DNA of 64,000 nucleotides from Lactococcus protaetiae. GTDB taxonomy: Bacteria > Bacillota > Bacilli > Lactobacillales > Streptococcaceae. Under the pieces are notes generated by a model. The model was given only the letters and a program-made list of their open reading frames with translations. It had not been told where the DNA came from and did not search any database. Positions 10,980-19,687 of the stretch are shown here, piece by piece (positions within the stretch are counted from its first letter, which is position 1; each line of letters begins with the position of its first letter). The stretch covers positions 744,001 to 808,000 of the forward strand of contig NZ_CP041356.1 in assembly GCF_006965445.1 (NCBI RefSeq). The letters run 5' to 3'. Position numbers and translations under genes: made by a program.

Positions 10980-12217
10980 TGAAAAATATATTATTTATTT
11001 CCCCAACAGGAACGCTTGATAATGGAGCTGAAATTTCGATCTTTAATCTTCAAAAGCTACTGGTAAAACAAGGCTATCATGTGATAAATGTGACGCAAGC
11101 TTCTGGAGATATACCATATATGACAGCGTTTGAGTCCGTAGGTATCAAAAACTTTATGTTAAATGCAGTCAAATGGTGGTGGGAAGATGCACCAGGTCCT
11201 GTTCAAGGAACTCAGCGTGAACTTTATCATTACTATCGTGAACATATTGCAAGTATTCAACATATAGTAGAAGATGAGAAAATTGATTTAATTATCACTA
11301 ATTCTGTGAATATGTTTCAAGGAGCGGTGGTTGCTGCGATAGAAGGCATTCCTCATTTTTGGCTTATCCATGAATTTCCTGAGGACGAGTTTTCATACTA
11401 TGTGGACAAGCTAGATTTTGTAAATGAATTTTCAACAGAAGTCTTTGCAGTGCAAGGTCGCTTACAAGAAAAGTTACAAGAAATTATTCATAATCGCAAA
11501 ATTCACAGTTTTTATCCGTTTACAAAAATTTCTGATACTCCTTTATCAGTAGGTGAGAAAACGCGCATAGTGTCTGTTGGTCGGCTAACAGAAAGAAAAA
11601 ATCAATTGGAATTGCTTGAGGCTTATAGTAAATTAAACCGCCCCGAAATTGAGTTGATTTTAATTGGAAACTTTGACAAGGAATACAAGCAAAAAATTGT
11701 AAAATTCATTGATGAAAAAGCTTTTAAAAACGTGACTTTGGTTGGTCCACAAGATAATCCGTGGTCATTAATTACTGATAAAGATATTTTTGTCAGTTCG
11801 TCAAAAATGGAAACTTTTGGTTTGGTCTATGTTGAGGCATTGTTGCACGGTGTGCCGAGCATTGTGTCAAATAATCCAGGACATCTGTCAGCAAACGAAA
11901 TTTTTGATTTTGGAAAATTTTATGAAATAGGAAATACTGATCAGTTGGCAAATTTACTTGCTGACAGTCTTAAAAATTTCGATACACAGAAAAAAGAGAG
12001 TCTGTCAGTACTGACAGAGCTTCGCAAAGCTTATTCTGTGGGAAAAGCTTATCAAGAAATCATGGATTTTATCGAAAGAGATTTTGACAAAAAATCAAAC
12101 TCTATTAGGCATTTATCAAAATTACTGATGCTCAATGATTACAATCCAAATAAACTGACAGCTAGAATCAAACGAATCATCAAAACCATACTCATCAAAA
12201 CGAGGATTTTACGATGA
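10976..12217 (+). CDS. GT4 glycosyltransferase
   Basis: Cytoplasmic retaining glycosyltransferase of the GT-B fold. It has about 414 residues. GAEISIFNLQKLL is the acceptor-side loop, SVGRLTERKNQLELLEAY opens the C-terminal donor domain, and METFGLVYVEALLHGVPSIV is the EX7E donor motif. Two tandem ATG codons overlap the stop of the DUF2142 gene, so the exact start may be 10976 or 10979. The 3' part carries a perfect CTGTCAGTACTGACAG at 12002-12017, read as LSVLTE. The sugar transferred is unknown. Confidence 0.85.
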   Translation: MMKNILFISPTGTLDNGAEISIFNLQKLLVKQGYHVINVTQASGDIPYMTAFESVGIKNFMLNAVKWWWEDAPGPVQGTQRELYHYYREHIASIQHIVEDEKIDLIITNSVNMFQGAVVAAIEGIPHFWLIHEFPEDEFSYYVDKLDFVNEFSTEVFAVQGRLQEKLQEIIHNRKIHSFYPFTKISDTPLSVGEKTRIVSVGRLTERKNQLELLEAYSKLNRPEIELILIGNFDKEYKQKIVKFIDEKAFKNVTLVGPQDNPWSLITDKDIFVSSSKMETFGLVYVEALLHGVPSIVSNNPGHLSANEIFDFGKFYEIGNTDQLANLLADSLKNFDTQKKESLSVLTELRKAYSVGKAYQEIMDFIERDFDKKSNSIRHLSKLLMLNDYNPNKLTARIKRIIKTILIKTRILR

Positions 12218-13032
12218 ATTTGACAATATGCATGGTTGCTTATAGCAAAAAATTTACAGATACTACCAGTTTTAACCAGCTTAATAATTTTGATAGTTCT
12301 GTCAAAAAACAGCTGAATCTCATTATTTTTGACAACGGCATTGAAAATTTTACTGATGAAAAATTACCCGATGATTTTGCGTCAGTAAGTTATCAATTTA
12401 ACACTGATAAAAATGAGCGTGGTACAAGGATTGCCTATCAGTATGCATTAACAAACATGCATGACTCATGGCTCATGTTGCTTGACGATGACACTTTGCT
12501 GACAGAAAATTATGTTAAAGATTTACTGACAGAGATGTCAACGGCTGTTGTTGATGCGTTTTGTCCACAAATTTTTGATGAAAAGATACAAATTTCTCCA
12601 ACAGACAGTGAAACGATCGAAAATCTATATTTCCCAAAGAAACCAGGAATTTATACAGAAAATATCACAGGAATATCAAGCGGACTTGTGTTGTCCAAAA
12701 AGTTTATGACAGAAATTGATGGATTTACCAAAGAATTTCCTCTTGACTATTTAGATCATTGGATTTTTTGGCAATTAAGACAGCATAAAAAAAGGATTAA
12801 AATCATTGATGAAAAGATTCAGCATCAGCTTTCGGTTCAGCATTTGACAGGGTTGTCAAAAGAACGCTTTGCCAAGATTTTTACAGCAGAGTATCACTAT
12901 TATCAGCACTATCAGCCAGAACAACTCTACTCAATCAGGAAAAAATATGGTAAAATGATGGTTAAAGGTTGGTTGAAAGGGAATATTTTCCTTGCGAAAA
13001 CATTCCTTAAAATATTACTGGGGAAGAAATAA
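12214..13032 (+). CDS. GT2-like glycosyltransferase
   Basis: A 272-residue GT-A-type protein. It has TICMVAYSKKF at the start, the loop LIIFDNG, the metal-binding LLDDDTLL near residue 90, and ISSGLVLSKKFMTEIDGF followed by DYLDHWIFWQL, which matches the acceptor-side half of rhamnosyltransferase-like GT2 enzymes. It overlaps the preceding gene by four bases (ATGA). It probably adds a side-chain sugar; the donor cannot be told. Confidence 0.78.
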   Translation: MNLTICMVAYSKKFTDTTSFNQLNNFDSSVKKQLNLIIFDNGIENFTDEKLPDDFASVSYQFNTDKNERGTRIAYQYALTNMHDSWLMLLDDDTLLTENYVKDLLTEMSTAVVDAFCPQIFDEKIQISPTDSETIENLYFPKKPGIYTENITGISSGLVLSKKFMTEIDGFTKEFPLDYLDHWIFWQLRQHKKRIKIIDEKIQHQLSVQHLTGLSKERFAKIFTAEYHYYQHYQPEQLYSIRKKYGKMMVKGWLKGNIFLAKTFLKILLGKK

Positions 13033-13033
13033 A

Positions 13034-13762
13034 ATGATAAATCCAAAAATATTATTAATTATACCAGCTTATAATGAATCAGAGGGAATCATACAAGTCG
13101 TTCAAAAAGTAGAACAATATTGTAAGAATTCAAAATACTCTATTGATTATGTGGTAATTAATGATGGTTCAACAGATAACGAAGAGGAAGTGCTGAAAGA
13201 GCACAATATCAATCATGTGGAACTAATTAATAATTTAGGCATAGGTGGGGCCGTTCAAACGGGCTATCTATATGCCAAAGAAAGCGGTTATGATATTGCT
13301 GTTCAATTTGATGGAGATGGGCAACACGATATTGAATCACTTCCACATCTCTTAGAGCCTGTGATAAATGATGAAGCGGACTTTACGGTAGGTTCTAGAT
13401 TTCTGGATGAAAGTAATTCCGAGTTCAAATCTTCAAAATCAAGACAATTTGGTATAAAATTTCTTTCTTCGCTAATTTATATGTCTTCAAAAATTAGAAT
13501 TAAAGATGTAACAAGCGGGTATCGAGCAGGTAATAAAAAAGTAGTTAATCAATTTGTCAATCGTTATCCCAGACAATATCCAGAACCAGAGAGTTATATG
13601 CATTTATTTGCAGGCGATATTAGAGTAAAAGAGGTAGGCGTTCGAATGTTTGAACGTACAACAGGAGCTTCAAGTATAAATATGGTAAAAGGGATAAACT
13701 ATATGATTAGTGTTTCTCTATCAATCCTAGCAAGTTCACTGTTTGGAAGGAGGGATAAGTAA
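13034..13762 (+). CDS. GT2 glycosyltransferase, polyprenyl-phosphate sugar synthase type
   Basis: Resembles DPM/GtrB-like enzymes that load a sugar onto undecaprenyl phosphate. It has 242 residues with IPAYNESEGIIQVVQKVE at the start, VINDGSTDNEEE, AVQFDGDGQHD (the metal site) near residue 95 and TSGYRAGN. There are no strong C-terminal membrane helices; instead the next gene is a DUF2304 membrane protein that overlaps by one base, a pairing common for this subgroup. ATG 13034 gives the family N-terminus. Confidence 0.87.
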   Translation: MINPKILLIIPAYNESEGIIQVVQKVEQYCKNSKYSIDYVVINDGSTDNEEEVLKEHNINHVELINNLGIGGAVQTGYLYAKESGYDIAVQFDGDGQHDIESLPHLLEPVINDEADFTVGSRFLDESNSEFKSSKSRQFGIKFLSSLIYMSSKIRIKDVTSGYRAGNKKVVNQFVNRYPRQYPEPESYMHLFAGDIRVKEVGVRMFERTTGASSINMVKGINYMISVSLSILASSLFGRRDK

Positions 13763-14115
13763 TGCCAATACAACTTCGCATTTTGGCTATTTTGTTTGCC
13801 GTATTATTCTTTCTCTATATTACGCGGTTAGTCAGAAAAGATAGAGCAGAAATTCGACATATGCTAAAATGGATAGTTTTAGCATTGGTTATTTTAGTCG
13901 GTTCAATATTTCCAGATTTGGGCAGTAGAATTGCTCATGTTTTAGGTATCGCTACTCTAACCTCTTTAGCTCTATTTATATTAGTAGCTCTTTTATTAAT
14001 TATCTCTCTAAAATATCAAATGTCATTAATTGCAGCAGAAAAACAAATCAAGAACTTGATTCAAGAAGTTTCGTTATTAAAAAAGAAAGAAAGAGAACGT
14101 AGCGAAAAAGAATAG
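13762..14115 (+). CDS. DUF2304 small membrane protein
   Basis: A 117-residue protein with three hydrophobic segments (about residues 2-20, 35-53 and 62-84) and a Lys/Glu-rich C-terminal tail likely to form a coiled coil. DUF2304 proteins are regularly encoded directly after a DPM-like glycosyltransferase, as here, and probably anchor it to the membrane. The start overlaps the stop of the preceding gene and GGAGG sits just upstream. The function is inferred from context. Confidence 0.8.
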   Translation: MPIQLRILAILFAVLFFLYITRLVRKDRAEIRHMLKWIVLALVILVGSIFPDLGSRIAHVLGIATLTSLALFILVALLLIISLKYQMSLIAAEKQIKNLIQEVSLLKKKERERSEKE

Positions 14116-14123
14116 GAAGAGTT

Positions 14124-15254
14124 ATGAGAAAAACAATAGCTATTTTTAGTGGTTTTTATCTCCCTTTTTTGGGAGGGATTGAGCGTTATACATATAATAT
14201 TGTTCAGAAATTTATGGATAAGGGATATAACGTTATCGTTGTGACAACGCAGCATGACTTTAAACTACCTAGTATTGAAGTTTCGGAGCATTTGAAAATT
14301 TATAGAATGCCAATTAAAAATTTATGGAGAAAGCGCTATCCATTTTTTTTTAAAAACAAAAAATATCATGAAATGCTGAATGCAATAAAAAAGGAAACAA
14401 TTGACTATTATATCGTGAATACACGTTTTCAACTTCCGGCATTGTTGGGAGCAAGACTTGCAAAAGAGGCTAATAAAAAAGCATTAGTTATTGAACATGG
14501 TACGACATACCTCACTCTGAACAATCCTGTTTTGGACAGAGTTTTACATAAAATAGAACGCATCCTTGTTAATAAAGTAAAAAAGAATACAGATATTTTT
14601 TATGGAGTTTCAAACGAAGCAGCTATGTGGCTAGAGACTTTTGGAATAGAAGCCAGAGGAGTTCTTTACAATGCAGTTGAAAAAGAAGATTTCGAAAAAT
14701 ATTCTTACTTGATACCTTCTAAAAAAATAACCATTTCATATTCAGGAAGATTACAGGCAAAATTTAAGGGTGTAGAGATGTTGCTTTCTGCGTTTGTTAA
14801 ACTATCCAAAGAATATAACAATTTAGAATTAGTAATAGCAGGAGATGGTCCGATCTATCAAGAAATGGTCCGCAAATATACTCAGAAGAACATCAAGTTT
14901 TTAGGACATGTTTCTCATGAACAAGTGATGAAGCTAAACAACCAATCTGATATTTTTGTGTTAATGTCAAAAATTGAGGGCTTTTCTACCTCCATGCTTG
15001 AAGCAGGGATGATGAAAAATGTCATTATAACGACAAATGTTGGAGGAGCACACGAACTACTTCTAGATGATTCATATGGCTTTGTGATTGAAAATTCCGA
15101 AGAGGTATTGATTGAAACAATAAAAAAATTGATTTCTAATCCAGAATCTATGAAAGAAATTCAAGAAAAAGTCGCGGCGAGGGTATTGAAAAGATTCACT
15201 TGGGAGCGCACTGTTGAAGAATTTGAGAAAGCTTTCGTTGATTTGGAGAGATAG
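14124..15254 (+). CDS. GT4 glycosyltransferase
   Basis: A 376-residue GT-B glycosyltransferase. FSGFYLPFLGGIERYTYNI is the N-terminal acceptor loop, YSGRLQAKFKGVEMLLSAF starts the donor domain, LVIAGDGPIYQEM follows, and KIEGFSTSMLEAGMMKNVII is the EX7E region. It follows the DUF2304 gene after eight bases with a GGAAG ribosome site. The substrate is unknown. Confidence 0.87.
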   Translation: MRKTIAIFSGFYLPFLGGIERYTYNIVQKFMDKGYNVIVVTTQHDFKLPSIEVSEHLKIYRMPIKNLWRKRYPFFFKNKKYHEMLNAIKKETIDYYIVNTRFQLPALLGARLAKEANKKALVIEHGTTYLTLNNPVLDRVLHKIERILVNKVKKNTDIFYGVSNEAAMWLETFGIEARGVLYNAVEKEDFEKYSYLIPSKKITISYSGRLQAKFKGVEMLLSAFVKLSKEYNNLELVIAGDGPIYQEMVRKYTQKNIKFLGHVSHEQVMKLNNQSDIFVLMSKIEGFSTSMLEAGMMKNVIITTNVGGAHELLLDDSYGFVIENSEEVLIETIKKLISNPESMKEIQEKVAARVLKRFTWERTVEEFEKAFVDLER

Positions 15255-15266
15255 CAGGAAAAAATT

Positions 15267-16097
15267 GTGAAAAAGATGACGAACGAAGAAGTTAAAGGGT
15301 TACAGCTTGAAATGGTCGAGTATATTGACAAGATATGTGCTAAAGAGTCAATTCAATACTCCCTTGCAGGAGGTACACTGTTAGGGGCTATACGACATAG
15401 TGGTTACATTCCTTGGGATGATGATGTAGATTTAATGTTACGCAGAGATGCATATGAAAAATTTATATCAGTTTTAATAAATAATCTTCCAGAAAATTAT
15501 TCGTTGTTACATTATAAAACTGGAGAGTGCTATTTACCTTGCGCAAAATTATATGATAATCGAACATTCTTTAAAAGTAAACTGGACAATCTGCACAAAG
15601 GTACAGGGGTTTTTATTGACATTTTTCCAATAGATAACCTACCTAAGCAAGAGGAAGAGAGAAAAAGATTTAAACATGAAGTGAGAGAAGAAGCTTTTAA
15701 CTTAGCCTCCTCTAATCCTCATGGTTTAGCATATGCAAGCGCCTCAAACTTTAAATATTTTATGGGGAAATTCATCTTGTGGTTGCCTAAACATTTGAAA
15801 AATAAAGGCAAAAGTTCAACAATTGCAAGTGTTTTAGATAAATTAATGCAGAGATATAATGGCAAAGAAGAAACTTATTCAGGATATGTATATTCCGGTT
15901 ATAAGAATGAATTTTTTGAGAAAGAAATCATGGATGAGTATGAAGATGTTGTTTTTGAAAGACTAACTCTAAAAAAAATAAAAAAACATGATATTTACCT
16001 TGAACAACTTTATGGAAATTATATGCAACTTCCTCCAAAAAATAAGCGGGTAAATCATTCATACTATCATTGGTATTGGAAAGAAGGAAAAAAATGA
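15267..16097 (+). CDS. LicD family phosphotransferase-like protein
   Basis: LicD proteins add phosphorylcholine or other nucleotide-activated phospho-alcohols to surface glycans. This 276-residue protein carries the diagnostic YSLAGGTLLGAIRHSGYIPW followed by DDDVDLML (metal-binding nucleotidyltransferase-fold motif) near residues 28-55, and VFIDIFPIDNLP. The start is GTG, with a weak AGGAA upstream. Next to an IspD/TarI-like cytidylyltransferase it may transfer a CDP-linked polyol or similar phosphate. No licA or licC is seen, so choline itself is doubtful. Confidence 0.87.
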   Translation: MKKMTNEEVKGLQLEMVEYIDKICAKESIQYSLAGGTLLGAIRHSGYIPWDDDVDLMLRRDAYEKFISVLINNLPENYSLLHYKTGECYLPCAKLYDNRTFFKSKLDNLHKGTGVFIDIFPIDNLPKQEEERKRFKHEVREEAFNLASSNPHGLAYASASNFKYFMGKFILWLPKHLKNKGKSSTIASVLDKLMQRYNGKEETYSGYVYSGYKNEFFEKEIMDEYEDVVFERLTLKKIKKHDIYLEQLYGNYMQLPPKNKRVNHSYYHWYWKEGKK

Positions 16098-16798
16098 AAA
16101 TCGCATTATTGACAGCAGGTGGAGTAGGAAGCAGAATGAAACAAGAGGTTCCTAAACAGTTCATTCATGTAAATGATAAGCCAATTATCGTTTATTCGTT
16201 AGACGCATTTCAAAAACATCCTGAAATTGATGCTATAGTTGTTGCTTGCCTTGATGGTTGGGAAAATGTACTGATGGCATATGCCCGACAATACAACATC
16301 ACTAAATTGAAACATATTGTACCAGCAGGTCAGTCAGGGCAAGAATCTATTAGAAATGGATTGTTGGAATTAGAAAAATATTATGATAAGAATGATATTG
16401 TTTTAGTCCATGATGGTGTAAGACCTATGCTATCTCAAGATGTCATTTCAGATTGTATAGTTGTAACGGAAAAGTATGGATGTGGAATTGCTTCTATTCC
16501 AACAGTTGAAGCAGTGTTGTATAGTGATGATGCCCACGCCTCTAGAGAGTTTTACGATCGTACGAAATTACAGAGAACGCAAACTCCACATGGTTTTGCA
16601 TTAGGGCAATTGTTGGATATGCATCGTGAAGCGGCAGAAAAAGGAATTACTGACACAGTTGCATCGTGTACTTTGGCTATTGAATTAGGGCGAGAGGTGT
16701 ATTTTTCAATGGGTTCAGAAAAGAATCTGAAAGTAACAACTATGGATGATTTAGACATATTCAAAGCTTTGCTTTTGGCTGAGGAAATCAAACAATGA
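16094..16798 (+). CDS. IspD/TarI-like cytidylyltransferase
   Basis: Nucleotidyltransferase of the IspD/TarI family, which forms CDP-linked polyols from a polyol phosphate and CTP. It has 234 residues. ALLTAGGVGSRM near residue 4, PKQFIHVNDKPI, GQESIRNGL and VHDGVRPML are the family motifs. Its place between two licD genes and an SDR gene in a polysaccharide cluster points to CDP-polyol synthesis for glycan decoration rather than the MEP isoprenoid route. ATG 16094 overlaps the licD stop and has AAGGAAA upstream. Confidence 0.85.
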   Translation: MKIALLTAGGVGSRMKQEVPKQFIHVNDKPIIVYSLDAFQKHPEIDAIVVACLDGWENVLMAYARQYNITKLKHIVPAGQSGQESIRNGLLELEKYYDKNDIVLVHDGVRPMLSQDVISDCIVVTEKYGCGIASIPTVEAVLYSDDAHASREFYDRTKLQRTQTPHGFALGQLLDMHREAAEKGITDTVASCTLAIELGREVYFSMGSEKNLKVTTMDDLDIFKALLLAEEIKQ

Positions 16799-17850
16799 GT
16801 TTTTATAACAATAAATTTTATCAAAAAGATTTGGAACGAGCTGTTGATAACATTGTAGATGTTCAAAAGCTTTTTGGAAAAAAAATACTAGTTACTGGAG
16901 CAACGGGATTGATTGGTTCCGCTTTGGTAGATAGTTTATTAAAAATTAATGAGAGTGAAAATGCAAATATACAAATCTATGCATTAGGTCGCAATAAGGA
17001 AAAATTAGAAGAGAGATTTTCTGAAAACATAGAGGATATAAACTTTATTATTCAAGATATAAATGAAATCCTAAAAATAGAAGTAAAAGCAGACATCGTT
17101 ATTCATGCTGCATCCAATGCAAATCCTCAAACTTATTCAACAGATCCTATAGGAACAATTAAAGGAAATGTTCAAGCTACTTTAAATTTACTGGATTATT
17201 GTTCCAAAAATGGTATTGATCAATTTATTTACATTTCATCTGGAGAGGTGTATGGACAATTAACTTCTGCAGATGTACCGTTTACAGAAGAAATGTCAGG
17301 ATATATTGATTCACTATCTGTCCGATCTTGCTATATCCTATCAAAAAAAATGGCAGAGAATGTTTGTGTTTCTTATAGTTATGAGTATGGTCTTAAGACA
17401 AAAATTGTTCGTTTATCTCATGTATTTGGTGCTAACTATACATCAAAAGACAATCGGGTAAGTGCTCTATTTTTTATGGATGCTCTGGCAGGAAAAGATA
17501 TTGTTTTACGTAGTTTAGGAAACCATCTGAGATCTTACGTGTATGTCACGGATGCCGTATCAGGTATTTTTACAGTGGCTACGTCTGGTGAAAACGCAAC
17601 TGCTTATAATGTGACACATACAGCGAATGAAATTACTTTAGCAGAGTTTGCTAAAGCTATAGCTAAAGAAGCAGGGATACAAGTCAGATTTGACATAGAA
17701 GAAGAAGTGAATTTAGCAAGTGCTACACCAATCTCTTTTGCGGTGTTAAGTGATAAAAAACTTCGAAAGAAAGCCTGGGTTCCTAAGGTCACTATTGAAG
17801 AAGGAATTCATACAATTTTTAATATTTTAAGAGAAGAAAGTCAAAAATGA
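16795..17850 (+). CDS. NAD-dependent epimerase/dehydratase (extended SDR)
   Basis: A 351-residue extended SDR enzyme. The Rossmann motif is ILVTGATGLIGSALVDSLL near residue 31, HAASNANPQTYS is a middle motif, YISSGEVYGQL supplies the catalytic Ser/Thr region, and YILSKKMAEN supplies YxxxK. It probably modifies a nucleotide-linked sugar or polyol for the variable part of the glycan. It overlaps both neighbours by four bases, so it belongs to the IspD-like/GT2 unit. The substrate is not identifiable; UDP-glucuronate decarboxylase-like enzymes are the nearest appearance. Confidence 0.83.
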   Translation: MSFYNNKFYQKDLERAVDNIVDVQKLFGKKILVTGATGLIGSALVDSLLKINESENANIQIYALGRNKEKLEERFSENIEDINFIIQDINEILKIEVKADIVIHAASNANPQTYSTDPIGTIKGNVQATLNLLDYCSKNGIDQFIYISSGEVYGQLTSADVPFTEEMSGYIDSLSVRSCYILSKKMAENVCVSYSYEYGLKTKIVRLSHVFGANYTSKDNRVSALFFMDALAGKDIVLRSLGNHLRSYVYVTDAVSGIFTVATSGENATAYNVTHTANEITLAEFAKAIAKEAGIQVRFDIEEEVNLASATPISFAVLSDKKLRKKAWVPKVTIEEGIHTIFNILREESQK

Positions 17851-18803
17851 AAACAGCAGTTTTAATGGCAAGCTATAACGGAGAAAAATTTATCACAGAA
17901 CAGTTAGACTCTATACGAAAGCAAAGCCGAAAGCCTGATTTTGTAATTATTCGAGATGATTGTTCATCTGATAATACAGTAGAGCTGATAGAAAAATATA
18001 TCTCTCAGTATGAGCTTGATGGTTGGACGATTACTCGCAATAAAACAAATGTTGGTTGGCGCGCTAATTTTAGACAGTTGTTATTGGATAGTATTGCCTT
18101 AGACGCTGAAATTATTTTCTTTTCGGACCAAGATGATGTATGGAAAGAAGACAAAAATGCTCAGCAACTTAACGTTATGGAACGACACCCTGACATTGAA
18201 GTTTTAAGTGGTGATTTAGAGTTTATAAAGTTAGATGAAAAAGCAACAATACCTAACTTATACGTATTTCCTGATAAGGAAGAAATCCTTTCAAAATACC
18301 CTATTCATAAAAATTATCAGGGAGGTTTTAGACAGGGAATGACTTTGGCGATACGTAAAAGTTTGATTATTGATGTTATGCAGTATTGGAAAGAAGAGTA
18401 TAAACCTACTCATGATATGGTTTTTCAGGGAATTGCAAGTTTGTTAGGAACGGGCTATAATTTAAATGAAGTTGTTGCAACACAAAAACGCCATAGTAGT
18501 AATGCTAGTGGAAAACCAATCGTTTCTTTGAATGACTCCAAAGAAGTTCATGTACAAGATTTGTATGAAAAAAGAGTAGGTTACCATGATATTGCTTATC
18601 ATGTGCTGGAAAAGAGGAATTCTCAGCTTGTTAAAGAGCAGAAAGACTACTTGGACTGGGCAAAACGACGCTATGAAGCAGCAAAAACCAATCACTTTTG
18701 GAATGTGTTGAAAATTATTATTTTAGACAGAAAATATTATATACATTATACAGGACAGCTTCGAGACTTGTATTTTGCTTTTAAAAAATCTAATAAGGTC
18801 TAG
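17847..18803 (+). CDS. GT2 glycosyltransferase (rhamnosyltransferase-like)
   Basis: A 318-residue GT-A enzyme. VLMASYNGEKFITEQLDSIR opens the protein, RDDCSSDNT follows and FFSDQDDVWKEDKNAQQL is the DxD region near residue 95. HDMVFQGIASLLG resembles the catalytic-base region of RgpB-like enzymes. The C-terminus is rich in basic residues, as expected for a membrane-associated glycosyltransferase. It overlaps the SDR gene by four bases and is followed by the second licD gene. Confidence 0.85.
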   Translation: MKTAVLMASYNGEKFITEQLDSIRKQSRKPDFVIIRDDCSSDNTVELIEKYISQYELDGWTITRNKTNVGWRANFRQLLLDSIALDAEIIFFSDQDDVWKEDKNAQQLNVMERHPDIEVLSGDLEFIKLDEKATIPNLYVFPDKEEILSKYPIHKNYQGGFRQGMTLAIRKSLIIDVMQYWKEEYKPTHDMVFQGIASLLGTGYNLNEVVATQKRHSSNASGKPIVSLNDSKEVHVQDLYEKRVGYHDIAYHVLEKRNSQLVKEQKDYLDWAKRRYEAAKTNHFWNVLKIIILDRKYYIHYTGQLRDLYFAFKKSNKV

Positions 18804-18820
18804 TATGAGGGAGAGTCATC

Positions 18821-19642
18821 GTGAGAAAACTAACTAATGAGGAAATCTGGCAGTGTGAGTTAGAAATGCTAAAATATATAGACGAAATATGTCAGTCTAA
18901 TCAAATAGAGTATTCTCTAGCAGGAGGAACATTGTTAGGTGCTATAAGGCATAAAGGTTTTATTCCTTGGGACGACGATGTTGATCTTATTCTTACTCGG
19001 CATAACTATGAAAAGCTCATGAAAGTATTGATGGAGGAAAACGAACCTAGATTTAGCTTGTTATACTATAAAAAAGTTCCAACGTTTATCAGTTTTACGA
19101 GATTAATTCATGGTAAAACGACATCAGTAAGTAAGCATAATGAGTCAAATATATTAAAAGGGGTTTGGGTTGATATATTTCCTATAGATACATTACCAGA
19201 TGACAAAGGGGAGAGAAAACTTCAGCAAGATAAAGTCAAAAATATTGGGAAACGATTGAGAGCTTCCATAAAAGGAGGCTTCAAATATGCCAGCTTTCCA
19301 ACGTTATCGGGATTTTTAGCAAAAATTATTATATTTTTGCCTTGGCATATAAGATACTATGGTAAGAGCAGAGAGCTTTGTGAAAAAATTGATTATGTTA
19401 TGCAAGAGTATAATGACCAAGATGCTAAAGAAAAAGGGTTTATTGATAGTATATATTTTGAAAAAGAGCACTTTCCTAAAGAAATTTTTGAAAAGTACGA
19501 GGATGTAGAATTTGAAAATCTTGTAGTGCGTAAAATTTCTAATCATGATATTTATTTAAAACAACTCTATGGAGAATATATGAAATTACCAGAAGAAAAG
19601 GATCGGGTAAGTCACGAAATTTATGAATGGTATTGGAAATAG
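18821..19642 (+). CDS. Second LicD family protein
   Basis: A 273-residue paralogue of the LicD protein at 15267. YSLAGGTLLGAIRHKGFIPW followed by DDDVDLILTR is near residues 28-55 and VWVDIFPIDTLPDD further on. Both end in a similar EWYWK or HWYWK tail. The start is GTG 18821 with a strong GAGGGAGAG at 18807-18815, so both copies use GTG. Two LicD proteins in one cluster suggest two phospho-substituents, or one substituent placed at two sugars. Confidence 0.87.
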   Translation: MRKLTNEEIWQCELEMLKYIDEICQSNQIEYSLAGGTLLGAIRHKGFIPWDDDVDLILTRHNYEKLMKVLMEENEPRFSLLYYKKVPTFISFTRLIHGKTTSVSKHNESNILKGVWVDIFPIDTLPDDKGERKLQQDKVKNIGKRLRASIKGGFKYASFPTLSGFLAKIIIFLPWHIRYYGKSRELCEKIDYVMQEYNDQDAKEKGFIDSIYFEKEHFPKEIFEKYEDVEFENLVVRKISNHDIYLKQLYGEYMKLPEEKDRVSHEIYEWYWK

Positions 19643-19687
19643 TGTACGTATATGACTGATTATTTTGAAAAAGCCAAATGAAAAAGG

